NCBI GenBank assembly: GCA_963829545.1
Contig: CAWHIX010000012.1
Coordinates: 33,575 to 97,574, forward strand
Direction: 5' to 3'
DNA from: JAXGXJ01 sp963829545
Lineage (GTDB): Bacteria; Actinomycetota; Thermoleophilia; RBG-16-64-13
DNA: 64,000 nt
Both the position numbers and the translations under genes were made by a program. Under the pieces are notes generated by a model that was not told the origin of the DNA, searched no databases, and saw nothing but the letters and a program-made list of their open reading frames with translations. Positions 11,598-21,800 of this stretch are shown in pieces. The number at the start of each line of letters is the position of its first letter. Position 1 is the first letter of the stretch.

Positions 11598-12618
11598 GAC
11601 CACCGATCTGCCCGACGCCTCTTTCTCCGGCACGGCGACGCCTGCGGGAGCCGAACTGTTGCAGGACGACGAGATGCGGGAGGTGGCCCGGCGCGCGGGT
11701 CATATCGCCTCCAGCATCGGGTCGGTGATTCTGGGCAAGGAGGAAGTCATCAGGGCGTGCGTGGTCGCGCTCCTGGCCGGTGGTCACGTCATCGTGGAGG
11801 ACTTCCCCGGCGTGGGCAAGACTCTGCTCGCCAAATCGCTGGCCCGTTCCATCGACTGCCGCTTCTCGCGCATCCAGTTCACCCCCGACCTGCTCCCCAG
11901 CGACGTGACCGGGGTGAGCGTCTTCAACCAGAAGAGCGGGGAGTTCGAGTTCCGTCCGGGTCCCATCTTCGCCAACGTGGTCCTCGGCGACGAGATCAAC
12001 AGGTCGTCCCCCAAGACCCAGTCGAGTCTGCTGGAATGCATGGAAGAGCGACAGGTTACGGTCGACAATGTGACGCATCCCCTGCAACCCCCGTTCATGG
12101 TCATAGCGACCCAGAACCCCATCGAGTACGAGGGGACCTACCCGCTGCCCGAGGCGCAGTTGGACCGCTTCATGATGCGGCTGAGTCTCGGCTATCCCTC
12201 CGTGGAGGCGGAGGTGGCGATCATCCACGAGCAGACCTCGCACGATCCTCTGGCCGAACTGCGGCCCGTGCTCCATGCCTCCGAGGTGCTGTCCATGACC
12301 CGCGCGGTCACCAGGGTGCGCGTGGCCCCCGCGCTGCGCCGCTACGTCGTCGCTGTCGTGACCGCCACCCGCGCGGAGCGCGAGGTCTATCTGGGCGCGA
12401 GCCCGCGGGCCGGGATCGCGCTCGTGCGAGCCGCGAAAGCGCTCGCCCTGTTGAGGGGTCGCGACTTTGTGGTGCCCAAGGACATCAAGGACCTCGCGGT
12501 GCGTGTCCTCGCCCATCGCCTGGTGCTCTCTCCGGACGCGAAGGTACACGGGCGGACCGCCGAAGACGTGGTGACAAGAATCTTGGAAGTGGTGCCCGTC
12601 CCCCAAAGCGGGACCTAG
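11587..12618 (+). CDS. MoxR-family AAA+ ATPase
   Basis: A 343-residue AAA+ chaperone-like ATPase. Walker A is FPGVGKT (about residues 73-79) and Walker B is VVLGDEINRSSPKTQ (about 130-144); ATQNPIEYEGTYPLPEAQLDRF is the MoxR sensor signature. The ribosome site GGGAGGG precedes ATG 11587, which lies inside the end of the desulfurase gene, so the two are probably translationally coupled. MoxR, DUF58 and transglutaminase-like genes commonly travel together, and the same trio follows here. The likely role is maturation or assembly of a membrane or periplasmic protein. Confidence 0.92.
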   Translation: MPNRTTDLPDASFSGTATPAGAELLQDDEMREVARRAGHIASSIGSVILGKEEVIRACVVALLAGGHVIVEDFPGVGKTLLAKSLARSIDCRFSRIQFTPDLLPSDVTGVSVFNQKSGEFEFRPGPIFANVVLGDEINRSSPKTQSSLLECMEERQVTVDNVTHPLQPPFMVIATQNPIEYEGTYPLPEAQLDRFMMRLSLGYPSVEAEVAIIHEQTSHDPLAELRPVLHASEVLSMTRAVTRVRVAPALRRYVVAVVTATRAEREVYLGASPRAGIALVRAAKALALLRGRDFVVPKDIKDLAVRVLAHRLVLSPDAKVHGRTAEDVVTRILEVVPVPQSGT

Positions 12619-12619
12619 T

Positions 12620-14033
12620 ATGCCGCGACCCACGACACGGGGCCTTGCGCTGCTCGGGTTGGCCGGCGGTACCTACCTGGCCGGACGGGTGGTGGGAACC
12701 TGGGAGTTGTACCTGTTCGCGTTCGCCTTCGCCGCCGCCGTCTTCGTGTCCTGGCTGCTGGTCATCGCCTCGGGGAGGAGAATCCGCGTGACGCGCGTCC
12801 TTGCGCCCGACCGTCCCGTCGCCGGGGACGAACCTGAACTACGGACGCTGGTGAGAAACAGCTCCTGGCTGCTGCCGGGACCCCAGCTGACGCTGATGAC
12901 CCCGCTCGGTGGCCTGGGATCCGAGGACTCCGAATTGGACATCGAGAGCCTCGCCCCCCTTGAGCAGAAGATGATGAGTATCCCGGTGGGCAAGGTCAAC
13001 CGGGGGGTCCATCACGTCCCGGCAGCGAGAGTGGCGGCCGAAGACCCGCTGGGGTTGGCGACGGCCGTCCGCCGTGTCAGCGAACCCTTGCGGGTCACCG
13101 TTCACCCCCGCATCGTCGCTCCTGGATTCTTGCGCTCTCTATCCGCAGATAGGCCTCAGACACGACTGGAGCGGGCAGCAATCGTCGCCTTCGCCCGGCG
13201 CCTTTGAATTCAGAGGCGTCAGGCCTCATCAACCCGGTGAGCCGCTGAGTCATATCGACTGGAAGAGCACGGCGAAGACGGGGGTTCTGATGCTCCGCGA
13301 AACCGAGGAGCCGGCCGGCGCCGAGGTCACCGTGCTGCTGGACGGCACCGCCGGGCATGTGGTCGGCGAGCCTCCGGCCAGCAACTACGAGATGGCAGTG
13401 CGCGTGGCGGGCAGCGTCGCGGACTTCGCCTTGCGCGCCGGACGCAGTGTCGAACTCCTCTCCCACGAAAGGGAACTGCGGAAGGTGCGGCTACATGCGG
13501 ATGGCAGCGGACGGGGCACGCTTCTGGAGACGCTCGCGGAAGTGCAACCCACCGCCGCGGCTCCGTTGGTGCACACGCTGCGCCGGCTGCAGGTGGAGCA
13601 CGCCCGCCTCCTGAAGGCGCAGGGCGTCACCGTCATCAGCCTCTCGTTGGACCACCAACTGGTGCGGATGCTGGTCGGACTCCGTGAGGGCGGAGTGCGA
13701 CTGTCACTCGTATATGTACTCGGTAGCTCGTTTGCCGAGGCGGCGGCTCCCGCCGCCGCCCCCCTCCTGCCCTTCCTGCCGCCCCGCCATCCGAGCGGCA
13801 CCGCCAAGACGGGCGGGCACGGTCCGGAGAAGCGGCAGGACAGCGGACCTCACGATCCCGAGCGCGTCTGGCGCGAGAGCGTTGGTCTGTCGATCCCCCC
13901 GGAGACGCGGGGGACCCTCCTGGCCCTGGCGTCTGCAGGAATACCCTGCCTTACCGTCTCCAGAGGCGACAATCTGGTGCGGGCGCTCTCGCTCGGACGG
14001 GTCGACCGCAGGCGCGAAGCCAGGCGAGGCTGA
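12620..14033 (+). CDS. DUF58 (von Willebrand A-like) protein, one frameshift
   Basis: Partner of the MoxR ATPase. The N-terminus carries two hydrophobic stretches (about residues 8-25 and 30-48), and the DUF58 core motif FEFRGVRPHQPGEPLSHIDWKSTAKTG is clear, followed by a VWA-like region (VTVLLDGTAGHVVG). The reading frame switches once between about 13150 and 13205; the first frame ends at 13207 while the DUF58 motif resumes in the next. It starts one base after the moxR stop (TAGTATG). The cytoplasmic VWA-like part is expected to bind MoxR or a metal; this is family knowledge. Confidence 0.88.
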
Positions 14034-14049
14034 AAGGCAGGTGACCGGC

Positions 14050-16228
14050 ATGAAGGTCTTACCAAAGATTCTCTATCTGCTGTGCTTCATCGGCCTGGCG
14101 GTGGCGGCCGCGCTGGCGCTGAACCGGTCGGTGCAGCCCTCCATGTCCGACATCCTCTTGCGGACCGTCATCGCCGCTTCGTTGGCCGGTGCTCCCGGGC
14201 TCATCCACAGAAAGGCCTGGCCGCCGCCCTGGTCCTACTGCCCATGGGGGCCTATCTCCTCATGCGCACTACTCTGCCCCTTCCCGACGTGGTGGAGGGA
14301 CTCGGCGAGCAGTACGGTTTCTACGCCGAGTTGTTGCGCGAGGGCGGAGCCGCCTATCTCGACGACATCTTCCCTCTCAAGATCGGCGACGTGCCCGGGC
14401 TTCGTCTTCTGACGGCCGTCTCCGTGTACGTTGTGGTCGGGGCTGCTTCCTTCCTGGCTCTCAGTCTGCGCAGGGCGGTGCCTGCCCTGGTGTGCCTCAT
14501 GGTGCTGTTGGGCTTCAGCCTCACCGTCGACGCCGCCTCCCGGGAGCTGTGGCTGGCCGTCCTCTTCATGATCCTGGCCGCCTGTCTCCTGGTGCTGTCG
14601 CGAGGGCTGGCCCGGTCGGGCTGGCGACTGCGCGACGCCGTAGCCGGGGGACTGGTCGGGGGCGTGGCTGCCCTGCTGGCCGTGCTCCTGCTCGGGGCGG
14701 CACCGTCGGCGGTGGCGGTCCCCTGGCAGGACTGGCGCACCTGGGACCCGTTCCGGCAGGGTGGCTCCGTCTACACCTTCAATTGGATGCAGAACTACCC
14801 CCGGCTCCTCGATCCCGCCAATGACCAGCTGATCATGCGCGTGCAGTCGTCGTCCCCGTCGTACTGGCGGGCGAACGCGCTCGACGTCTTCACCGGGACG
14901 GCTTGGGTGACCTCGCAGGCCTTCCCAGCGCGGCCGCAGCCGGCGCAGGATGCCGATACCGGAGCCTGGGTCTACCGCTTGCCCACCGACGGTCCTGTGC
15001 CACCCGGCAAGACCGTGACCGAGACTTCCAGATCCAGTCCGTCTACACCAACTACATCTTTGCGGGTGGGGAGCCGATCGAGCTCCGCATCGATCAGCAC
15101 ATCGCGCTTCGGCTGAACGACATGCGCTCCCTCCACGTGAGCAGGTCGCTCGGGCCCACGCTGCGGCTACTCCCTCGACGCGGTCATCCCCGATCTCAAG
15201 CCAGAGGACATCATGGACAAGGGCAACGACTACCCCGAGAGCGTCTCCGCGCTACCTGTCGTTGCCCTTCCCGCGTGTCGGCGAGCTGGAGGGCCCCGAC
15301 AAGGAGGCGGCCTGGCGTGAGCTCGCGCCGCTCGAGGCAGGACCGACAGGATGGGAGTGGGCCGACCTCTACTCCGCCAACCCGCAGATCGTCGGTGACG
15401 CCACCGATCCCTACGAGATAACCCTGCGCATCGAAAAGCACCTGAGGGGCCAGTACGACTACTCGCTCGCTCCGCCCGCAAGCGACTATTCCTCTCCCTA
15501 CGCCGCCTTCCTGTTCGACACCCAGTCGGGGTACTGCCAGCACTTCGCCGGGACCATGGCGCTGCTGCTGCGCTACAACGGCGTACCGGCGCGGGTTGCC
15601 GTGGGCTTCACCACCGGCGAGAAGGAGTCGGAGGGCGTACTATCTGGTGAGCACGAGCAATGCCCATGCATGGGTGGAGGTCTATTTCCCGACCGTGGGC
15701 TGGGTGGCATTCGACCCCACACCGGGAGAAGCATCCCGGCTCCCGGGCCTTCGTCCAGCAGCCCGGGCTTCATCAACCCCTTCAACGAGAGTACCGGCGG
15801 CGCGAGCTCGCCGGTCACCACCGCGCCGCGCCCGGAGCGCAACATCGACCAGCCCGGAGGCCCCCGGGAGAGTGGGGCAGGGTCTGCCGCCTGGTACGGC
15901 CCCCATGGCTGCCCTGGTTAGCTGGGCCTGCTGGTGGTGGCCGCGCCTGGCCGGCGGCCCGTTGCCTGTGGAAGCACAGGGACCTGCGCCGGGGTCCGCT
16001 CGACAGCGGCTGGCGGCCTCCCTGCGGCTCCTGCAACAAGAACTCTCGGGGTATGGTCTGGCCGCCTCTCCGGCCGCCACCATCGAGGACATCCTGCGCT
16101 TCGTCGAGGTCGACCTGAAGATCCCCGTCGGAACGGAACTGATCGACAGGTTCCAGGCCGTCCTGTTCGGGGACAGCGAAGCCACAGCGGCCGACTTGGA
16201 GAGGGCCGAGGCGCTCGGCGCGACGTGA
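14050..16228 (+). CDS. TgpA-like transglutaminase membrane protein, frameshifted
   Basis: A multi-span membrane protein with an extracytoplasmic transglutaminase-like core. The N-terminal region holds about five to six hydrophobic segments (DUF3488/TgpA type). The catalytic triad is visible as GYCQHFAGTMALLLRYNGVPAR (Cys), SNAHAWVEVYFP (His) and WVAFDPTPGE (Asp). The C-terminal part resembles DUF4129. Frame breaks lie near 14210, 15030, 15165, 15240, 15640, 15740 and 15905; all pieces align in order, so they look like sequence errors. It closes the MoxR-DUF58-transglutaminase trio, and its start lies 16 bases after the DUF58 stop. Confidence 0.85.
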
Positions 16229-16377
16229 GGCTCAGACTCAGGCGACGCTATGGATGGATGAGGACGGGACTCAACTGGTACGGGCTCTCGCACCGTGCAT
16301 CTGTCCAGGGGACCGGCGCCTGACCCGCCGGAGGCCCGTTTTTCGCCTCCAGGCGCCGACTGATATACAATGACGCC

Positions 16378-16743
16378 ATGGATACGACCAAGAAGACCAT
16401 CATGAAGGAAGTGCCCCAGTTCTCGTCGTCGCGCTGCAAGCGTTGTGGCATCTGTAGCCACTTTTGCCCCGTGGGGCCATCGACACCTGCGATGGCGGCA
16501 TGCCCTACCTGGCCGACGCGGAGGCCTGCACCTCGTGCGGTCTGTGCTAGGGACATGTGCCCCGATTGGGCCGTGGCGCTCGAAACTGCGGCTGGCGAAG
16601 TGCCGGAGGAGAAAGAGGCCGAGACAGCCGAGACAGCGGCCGAGCCCTCAGGCAACGGAGCAGGTTCGCCGGAGCCGTGCCAGCATCCGGCGATTGACCA
16701 ACAACCGGCAAGCATGAGCGACCGAGCGCCTAAGGAAGGTCTG
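16378..16743 (+). CDS. small 4Fe-4S ferredoxin, continuous with nifS as sequenced
   Basis: A ferredoxin-like domain with RCKRCGICSHFCPVG and, after repair, ACTSCGLC-RDMCPDWAV, the two motifs of a 2[4Fe-4S] ferredoxin. One base is missing in the G-run near 16472 and one extra T lies near 16549; they cancel, so the distal part returns to the starting frame. An acidic Ala/Pro/Glu-rich tail of about 60 residues (EEKEAETAETAAEPSGN) follows. No stop occurs before the nifS ATG 16744 in this frame, so the product reads as a ferredoxin-NifS fusion. A stop TAA plus GGAAGG just before nifS in another frame suggests a further undetected indel and two separate proteins. Confidence 0.7.
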
Positions 16744-17942
16744 ATGGAAAAAGTGATCTACCTCGACCACGCTTCCACCACTCCGGCCGACCCCGAGGTG
16801 GTGGCGGCCATGCTCCCATGGCTCAGTGAGGAGTTCGGGAACCCCTCCACCGTCTACAGCCTGGGACTCACCGCGGCACAGGCGGTCCAGCAAGCACGAG
16901 AGTCCATCGCCGACGCTCATCGGCGCCGAGCCCGAAGAGATCTATTTCACCAGCGGCGGCACCGAGTCGGACAACTGGGCCGTACTGGGTACGGCGGAGG
17001 CTCAGCAGAAGAAGGGCCGCCACCTCATCACCTCCGCGGTATCGAGCACCACGCGGTGCTCGAGAGCATGGAGTATCCTGGAGAAACGCGGCTACGAGGT
17101 CACCCGGGTACCCGTGGACGGAGGGGGTCTCGTCGATCCTGAAGAGGTGCGCCGGGCCATCCGCCCCGATACCATCCTTGGTCTCGATCATGCACGCCAA
17201 CAACGAGGTGGGGACCATCCAGCCTATCGCCGAGATCGGCCGGGTGACCCGCGAGGCCGGAGTCCTTTTCCACATCGACGCCGTCCAGACGGCCGGCAAG
17301 CTTCCCCTCGACGTCAACGAGTTGGGGGTGGACATGCTCTCCATGAGCGCCCACAAGTTCTACGGCCCCAAGGGCGTGGGGCTGATGTACCTGCGCAAGC
17401 GCACCCGCATCACCCCCCTGCTTCACGGCGGAGGCCAGGAAAGGGGCCGACGGGCGGGCACCCACAACGTGCCCGGCATCGTGGGCATGGCGAAGGCACT
17501 CGAGACTCGCCGGCGCGCGCATGGCCGACGACGCGGTCCGCGAGGCCGGTCTGCGCGACCGACTGTGGGAGGGCCTGGAGGCCAACATCGAGGCGCATCT
17601 ATCTCAACGGCGACCCCTGACGCCGTCTGGCCGGGCAACCTCAACGTGCGTCTCGACGGCATCGAGGGCGAGTCGATGATCCTCATGCTCGACATGGAAG
17701 GCATCTGCGTGTCGTCGGGTTCCGCCTGCACCACAGGGTCGTTGGAGCCGAGCCACGTGTTGTTGGCACTCGGCATCCCCGCCGAGCACGCGCACGGCTC
17801 GTCTGCGCGTCACGCTTGGGGCGCAGCACCACGGCCGACGACATCGACCAGTTCATCAAGGGTGTTCCCGCCCATCGTCGCCAGACTGCGGGAGATGTCG
17901 CCCATCTGGTGCGCCAATTGCGTCTGCAAGCAAAGGAACTGA
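16744..17942 (+). CDS. nifS: cysteine desulfurase NifS/IscS type, frameshifted
   Basis: Supplies sulfur from cysteine to the adjacent scaffold for iron-sulfur clusters. It starts at ATG 16744 behind GGAAGG (MEKVIYLDHASTTP). The PLP lysine is in SMSAHKFYGPKGVG and the catalytic cysteine in SGSACTTGSLEPSHVL, a group I enzyme. Breaks near 16918, 17050, 17178, 17515, 17600, 17800 and 17860 scatter it over three frames but the pieces join in order. The C-terminus carries an unusual tail, PIWCANCVCKQRN, adding three cysteines after the normal REMSP end. The neighbours are ferredoxin upstream and the NifU-like scaffold two bases downstream. Confidence 0.87.
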
Positions 17943-17944
17943 AC

Positions 17945-18319
17945 ATGTACTCCGAACTCGTGATGGAGCATTTCCGCAACCCGCGCAACATGGGCGTCAT
18001 CGAGGATGCCGACGGCGTCGGCGAGGTCGGCAACCCCCAGTGCGGCGACATGATGCGCATCACCATCAAGGTGAAGGACGAGACGCTCGAGGACATCAAG
18101 TTCCAGACCCTGGGATGCGGAGCCGCCGTGGCCACTTCCAGCATGGTGACCGAGATGGCCAAGGGCAAGAAGCTCGACGAGGCCATGGAGATCACCAACA
18201 AGGCCGTGGCCGAGGCTCTGGGCGGCCTCCCCCCTGCCAAGATGCATTGCTCCAACCTGGCCGCCGATGGGCTGCAGGCGGCCATCGAGGACTACCGCAA
18301 CCGGCGCGCAGCCGGCTGA
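17945..18319 (+). CDS. iron-sulfur scaffold protein, NifU/IscU N-terminal type
   Basis: A 124-residue scaffold on which Fe-S clusters are built. The three conserved cysteines are in GNPQCGD, LGCGAAVA and KMHCSNLA. MYSELVMEHFRNPRNMG is the typical start; ATG 17945 follows AAAGGAA, two bases after the nifS stop. The length equals the stand-alone NifU N-domain / IscU. It is intact, unlike nifS before it. It works with NifS and probably the ferredoxin encoded upstream. Confidence 0.93.
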   Translation: MYSELVMEHFRNPRNMGVIEDADGVGEVGNPQCGDMMRITIKVKDETLEDIKFQTLGCGAAVATSSMVTEMAKGKKLDEAMEITNKAVAEALGGLPPAKMHCSNLAADGLQAAIEDYRNRRAAG

Positions 18320-18384
18320 TCCCGGGGCGCGCGCTGGGCCGGGCGGACCGCGCCGGCCGCGCGCGGCGCGCCTGCCACACCGCG

Positions 18385-19174
18385 GTGGCACGGCGCCGAT
18401 CCCCATGCACGGTCGGCCTGCGTCACTCGCTCTGCGTCCCTGCCGAGACCTTCCGCATCCTGATGGTCCTGGGCGTGACGGCCTTGGCCGTCACGCTGCT
18501 GGCGGTGACCCTGCTGTCGACGACCGGCTGCTCGTCGTCCTCACCCCCGCTCGCCCGCATGGGTGACCGACTTGTCGCCGACGCGGACCGTATCCGTCGA
18601 TCTCGACGGCGACGGCGTCGGAGAGCAGGTGCGCCTGGCCGCCGAGAACGGCAGCCTCGTCCTCACCGACGGCCTCACCGTGTACCGAAGCCGTGACAAG
18701 TGGCGGGTGGTCGAGGCCTTCATCGCAGACGCCGACGGCAACGGCCTCCCGGAGGTCACCGCCCTCCTCGAATCCTCGGACGGCCGCCACCTGGGCCTGT
18801 TCGCCTGCATGGGGGACGAGTACCGTGAGCGACTGGTGACCAGTCCGCTCACGCCCCGGCCTCTCTCGCTCCATATCGTCCCCGTCGACGACGACCTCCC
18901 GGCAGACTCAGCGGGACAGCAGGCCACCCCGACGCCCGACCTGGTCGTTCTCACCGAGGAGGTCTCGGCAGCAGGGGACGCAGTGGTAGAGACCACCTAT
19001 CGCTGGAACGGTTTCGGCTTCACAGCGCGTGACACGATGAGCCGACCCTCTGTGACACTATCGTTACGTGGTCGTGGCGACCATGTGACATTGCCGGGCG
19101 ACCATGGAATTTGGACGCATCTTGCGGCGCGACAGATCGGCCGGGACCGACAGGCGAGGGAGGGGCGACTATGA
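18385..19174 (+). CDS. lipoprotein with FG-GAP/VCBS-like motifs, one frameshift
   Basis: A predicted secreted lipoprotein: a long hydrophobic segment ends in LLSTTGCSSSS (lipobox-like). After a frame break between about 18545 and 18595 the mature part carries VSVDLDGDGVGEQVRL and IADADGNGLPEVTALLE, acidic D-x-D-G motifs like those of FG-GAP/VCBS calcium-binding repeats. The start is uncertain: GTG 18385 gives a basic N-terminus, ATG 18463 is the other in-frame choice. The stop overlaps the ATG of the DUF3160 gene (ATGA), so the two are probably co-translated. No specific function is recognised. Confidence 0.6.
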
Positions 19175-21439
19175 AGACGTGGCTTCACAGACGGCCGACG
19201 ACACGCGGGGCTGCACCTGCGGGAGCGACCGACTCCTTACGCGATGCTTCTCCTCCTGGCGGGCGTTCTCTCGATGCTGATATTGCTGTCGGCGACAGGA
19301 TGCGGCCGAGATGAGCCCCTCTCCACCACGACCTCCCTGGCCGACGCCCCGTCCCCGACGAGCACCTCGGCGATGCCGGTCACCAGCACCACCGAGACCC
19401 CGGTGGACGACCCGACGAGCACCCCGACCGGTGGATACGCCCACGAGCCGGCCTACCTGGAGTCCCAGGCCGTCGACCTTTCCACGGTGGTCGGTCTCGA
19501 CAAAGCCGGCCTGACCGATGCCCAGAAGAGCGTCTCTGGCCCGCCAGAGCTTCGTAGCCGTGGACGCCCCGCGCCGCCGAACGGCCCTGGCGGTTCTGGC
19601 AGGTGTACGAGAGCGCCCGCTACCAGGGCCTCCCGCTCTTGGTCACGACCGACTCCGTGCTCAACGCCTACCACGGGCTCTTCGATACCCTCTTGCAGCG
19701 CCTGGAAGAGGAGTCCCTCTTCGCCCAGGCTGTCGTGATGACTGAGGCTCTGTACGACGCGGCCTCCGACCAGTGGAACAGCGCCGCGGATCCCGGCATC
19801 AAGGAGGAGGCGCGGCTCAACATGGCCTACTTCTCCGTGGCGGGCTCGCTGCTGGCAGGCGCCGCCTCGGGGCCTGAGGTGGTCCAGGAGGAGGTTGACG
19901 CAGAACTGGCCCTGATCGAAGCGGCCGGGGGACTACGGAATCCCCCTTGCTCGGTTACACCGAGGACTACAGCCAGTACAAGCCTCGTGGCCACTACACC
20001 CGCAGCGAGAAGCTCGAGCGCTACTTCAAGGCCATGATGTGGTACGGTCACACGGGCTTCTTCATCAAACGCGCGCGAGCCCGGACCTCACCGAGGAAGA
20101 AGCGGCCAGCCTCACCCGGCGGGCCATCCTCATCGCCTCATCACTGACCGGTCCGGCCAAGGAAGCCTGGATGGCTATCTACGAACCGACCAGCTTCCTG
20201 GTCGGCCGGGCCGACGACCTGACCGTCGACGACATGCAGCTGGTGCTCACCGAGGTCTTCGGCACGGCCCAGCCCGGAGCCCGGACGACCTTGCCGACGC
20301 CGGCAAGATCGCGACAGTGCGAGAAGCGCTCAACGCCTCCCGGCCCCCAAGATCCTCTCCGCCACAGTCCGGCCCGCCGGCGACACCGAGAACCGCGAGG
20401 AGAACGAGCGCAGTTTCCGGGTCATGGGACAGCGCTACATCCCCGACTCGTACGCCTTCCAGCAACTGGTGTGGGCATACGTGGGCGAAGAACCCGACAA
20501 GCAAGCGCGACATCCCCATGGGCCTCGACGTCATGACCGTGCTGGGATCCGACCAAGCCTACGGCTCGAGAAGGAGGACTATCGCCCAGGACCGCTACAA
20601 GAACTGGGAGAGCCAGATCGAGAAGGTGAACGAGGAGTTCGCGGAGCGCGACTCCGATCTCTGGCCGGCCAATCTCTACACAGGGTGGCTCGAATCACTC
20701 CAGCACGTGATGGCTCTTCCCGACGAGCGCGCTCCCGACTTCATGAGATCTCGCGTCTGGGCCCGCAAGAGCCTGAACACAGCCTTGGGCAGCTGGACAG
20801 AACTGCGCCACGACACCATCCTCTATGCCAAGCAGTCCGTGGCCGCGGAAGGGGGTGGGGGTGAAGAGAAGCCCGGGTGCCCGGATACGTGGAGCCGTAT
20901 CCGGCCTTCTACGCGAAGATCGGCGAGTCTGGCGACGACTCTGCGTCAGGGCCTCACCCAGTACGGCCTCGGTCGACCCGGAGATCGGCCGACAAGCTGG
21001 AGACGATGATCGGCCTGGCCGAGACCCTGCGGTCGATCGCCGAGAAGGAGCTGGCCGGCGAAGAACTGACCGAGGAGGAGCGCTACACGATCCAGGAGTA
21101 CGGTCACTATCTGGAGACCCTGGGCCAGTTCACGGACAGTGAAGAGGGGCGGACGCTTTCCCCGGCCGCGGAGAAGAGCGCTGTTGGTGGCCGACGTACA
21201 CACCAGCTACCATCTCGCAACAGGCGCTGGAGGAGGCGACCGGCTATCCCCTGACCCTTTACGCGGCCTTCGAAGTGGGCGGGACGCTGCAGCTGTGCGC
21301 CGGAGCCTCTTACTCCTACTACGAGTTCACCGTGCCCCTTGCAGAGCGGCTCACCGACGAGGAGTGGATCGGCATGCTCGACTCAGGTCAGGCGCCCTCG
21401 CGGCCGGCCTGGACCGACGAGTGGATCGTGGAGCGATAG
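19171..21439 (+). CDS. DUF3160 lipoprotein, frameshifted
   Basis: A large lipoprotein of the DUF3160 family, whose function is unknown. The N-terminus, after one break near 19232, gives a signal peptide ending LLSATGCGRDE and a Thr/Ser/Pro-rich linker. Family landmarks are VYESARYQGLPLLVTTDSVLNAYHG, YTEDYSQYKPRGHYTRSEKLERYFKAMMWYG and, near the end, EEWIGMLDSG. It ends WIVER, TAG 21437-21439. At least ten single-base breaks (around 19535, 19600, 19935, 20075, 20285, 20360, 20500, 20870, 20980, 21180 and 21240) fragment it. It overlaps the preceding lipoprotein gene by four bases, which suggests they form a surface pair. Confidence 0.82.
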
Positions 21440-21477
21440 CTGGCCGCCGGGGGCGCAGCCGCGCCACCGGCTAGCTC

Positions 21478-21799
21478 AGCCCCGGGTGTCCCCCGGGCCA
21501 GTACGGTCGATCCGCCAGGTCCGAGATGCAGGTGGAACGACACCGGGACCGCCTCCACAACGAGCAGATCCAGTAACGCGTCGCGGGCGGCCCCGACGAT
21601 CGCCCTCTCGTCATACCCGAGTTCGGCGGCCGACGACGCTTCCCACCCCCACCACCGACCGGCACCACGTCTCGCCGGCATAGATGACGTCGAAGGTCAC
21701 CGTGAACGCATCGGGGAAGCCTGCCTGCTCGACCGAGACCAGCTCGATGTCGGTGAAGAGCGTCACCGCGGCCCTCCCGCCTGCCGAGCAGGCCTTCAC
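21478..21799 (-). CDS. small unknown protein downstream of nrdJ, frameshifted
   Basis: It starts at GTG 21799, one base after the nrdJ stop, so it probably belongs to the nrdRJ operon. Readable text includes VTLFTDIELVSVEQAGFPDAF and FDVIYAGETW, then in the next frame WEASSAAELGYDERAIV and VEAVPVSFHLHLGPGG. The frame changes near 21660-21675, and the end near 21478 depends on a second correction. It is soluble, with no signal peptide, and I recognise no family. It converges on the DUF3160 gene with only about 40 bases between. Confidence 0.45.
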
Positions 21800-21800
21800 C

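Noticed and set aside
18320..18400. GC-rich palindromes after the NifU-like gene as a terminator
   Set aside because: Several short inverted repeats overlap (for example TGCCAC with GTGGCA at 18373-18390) but none has a T-run and extreme GC content makes chance pairing likely.
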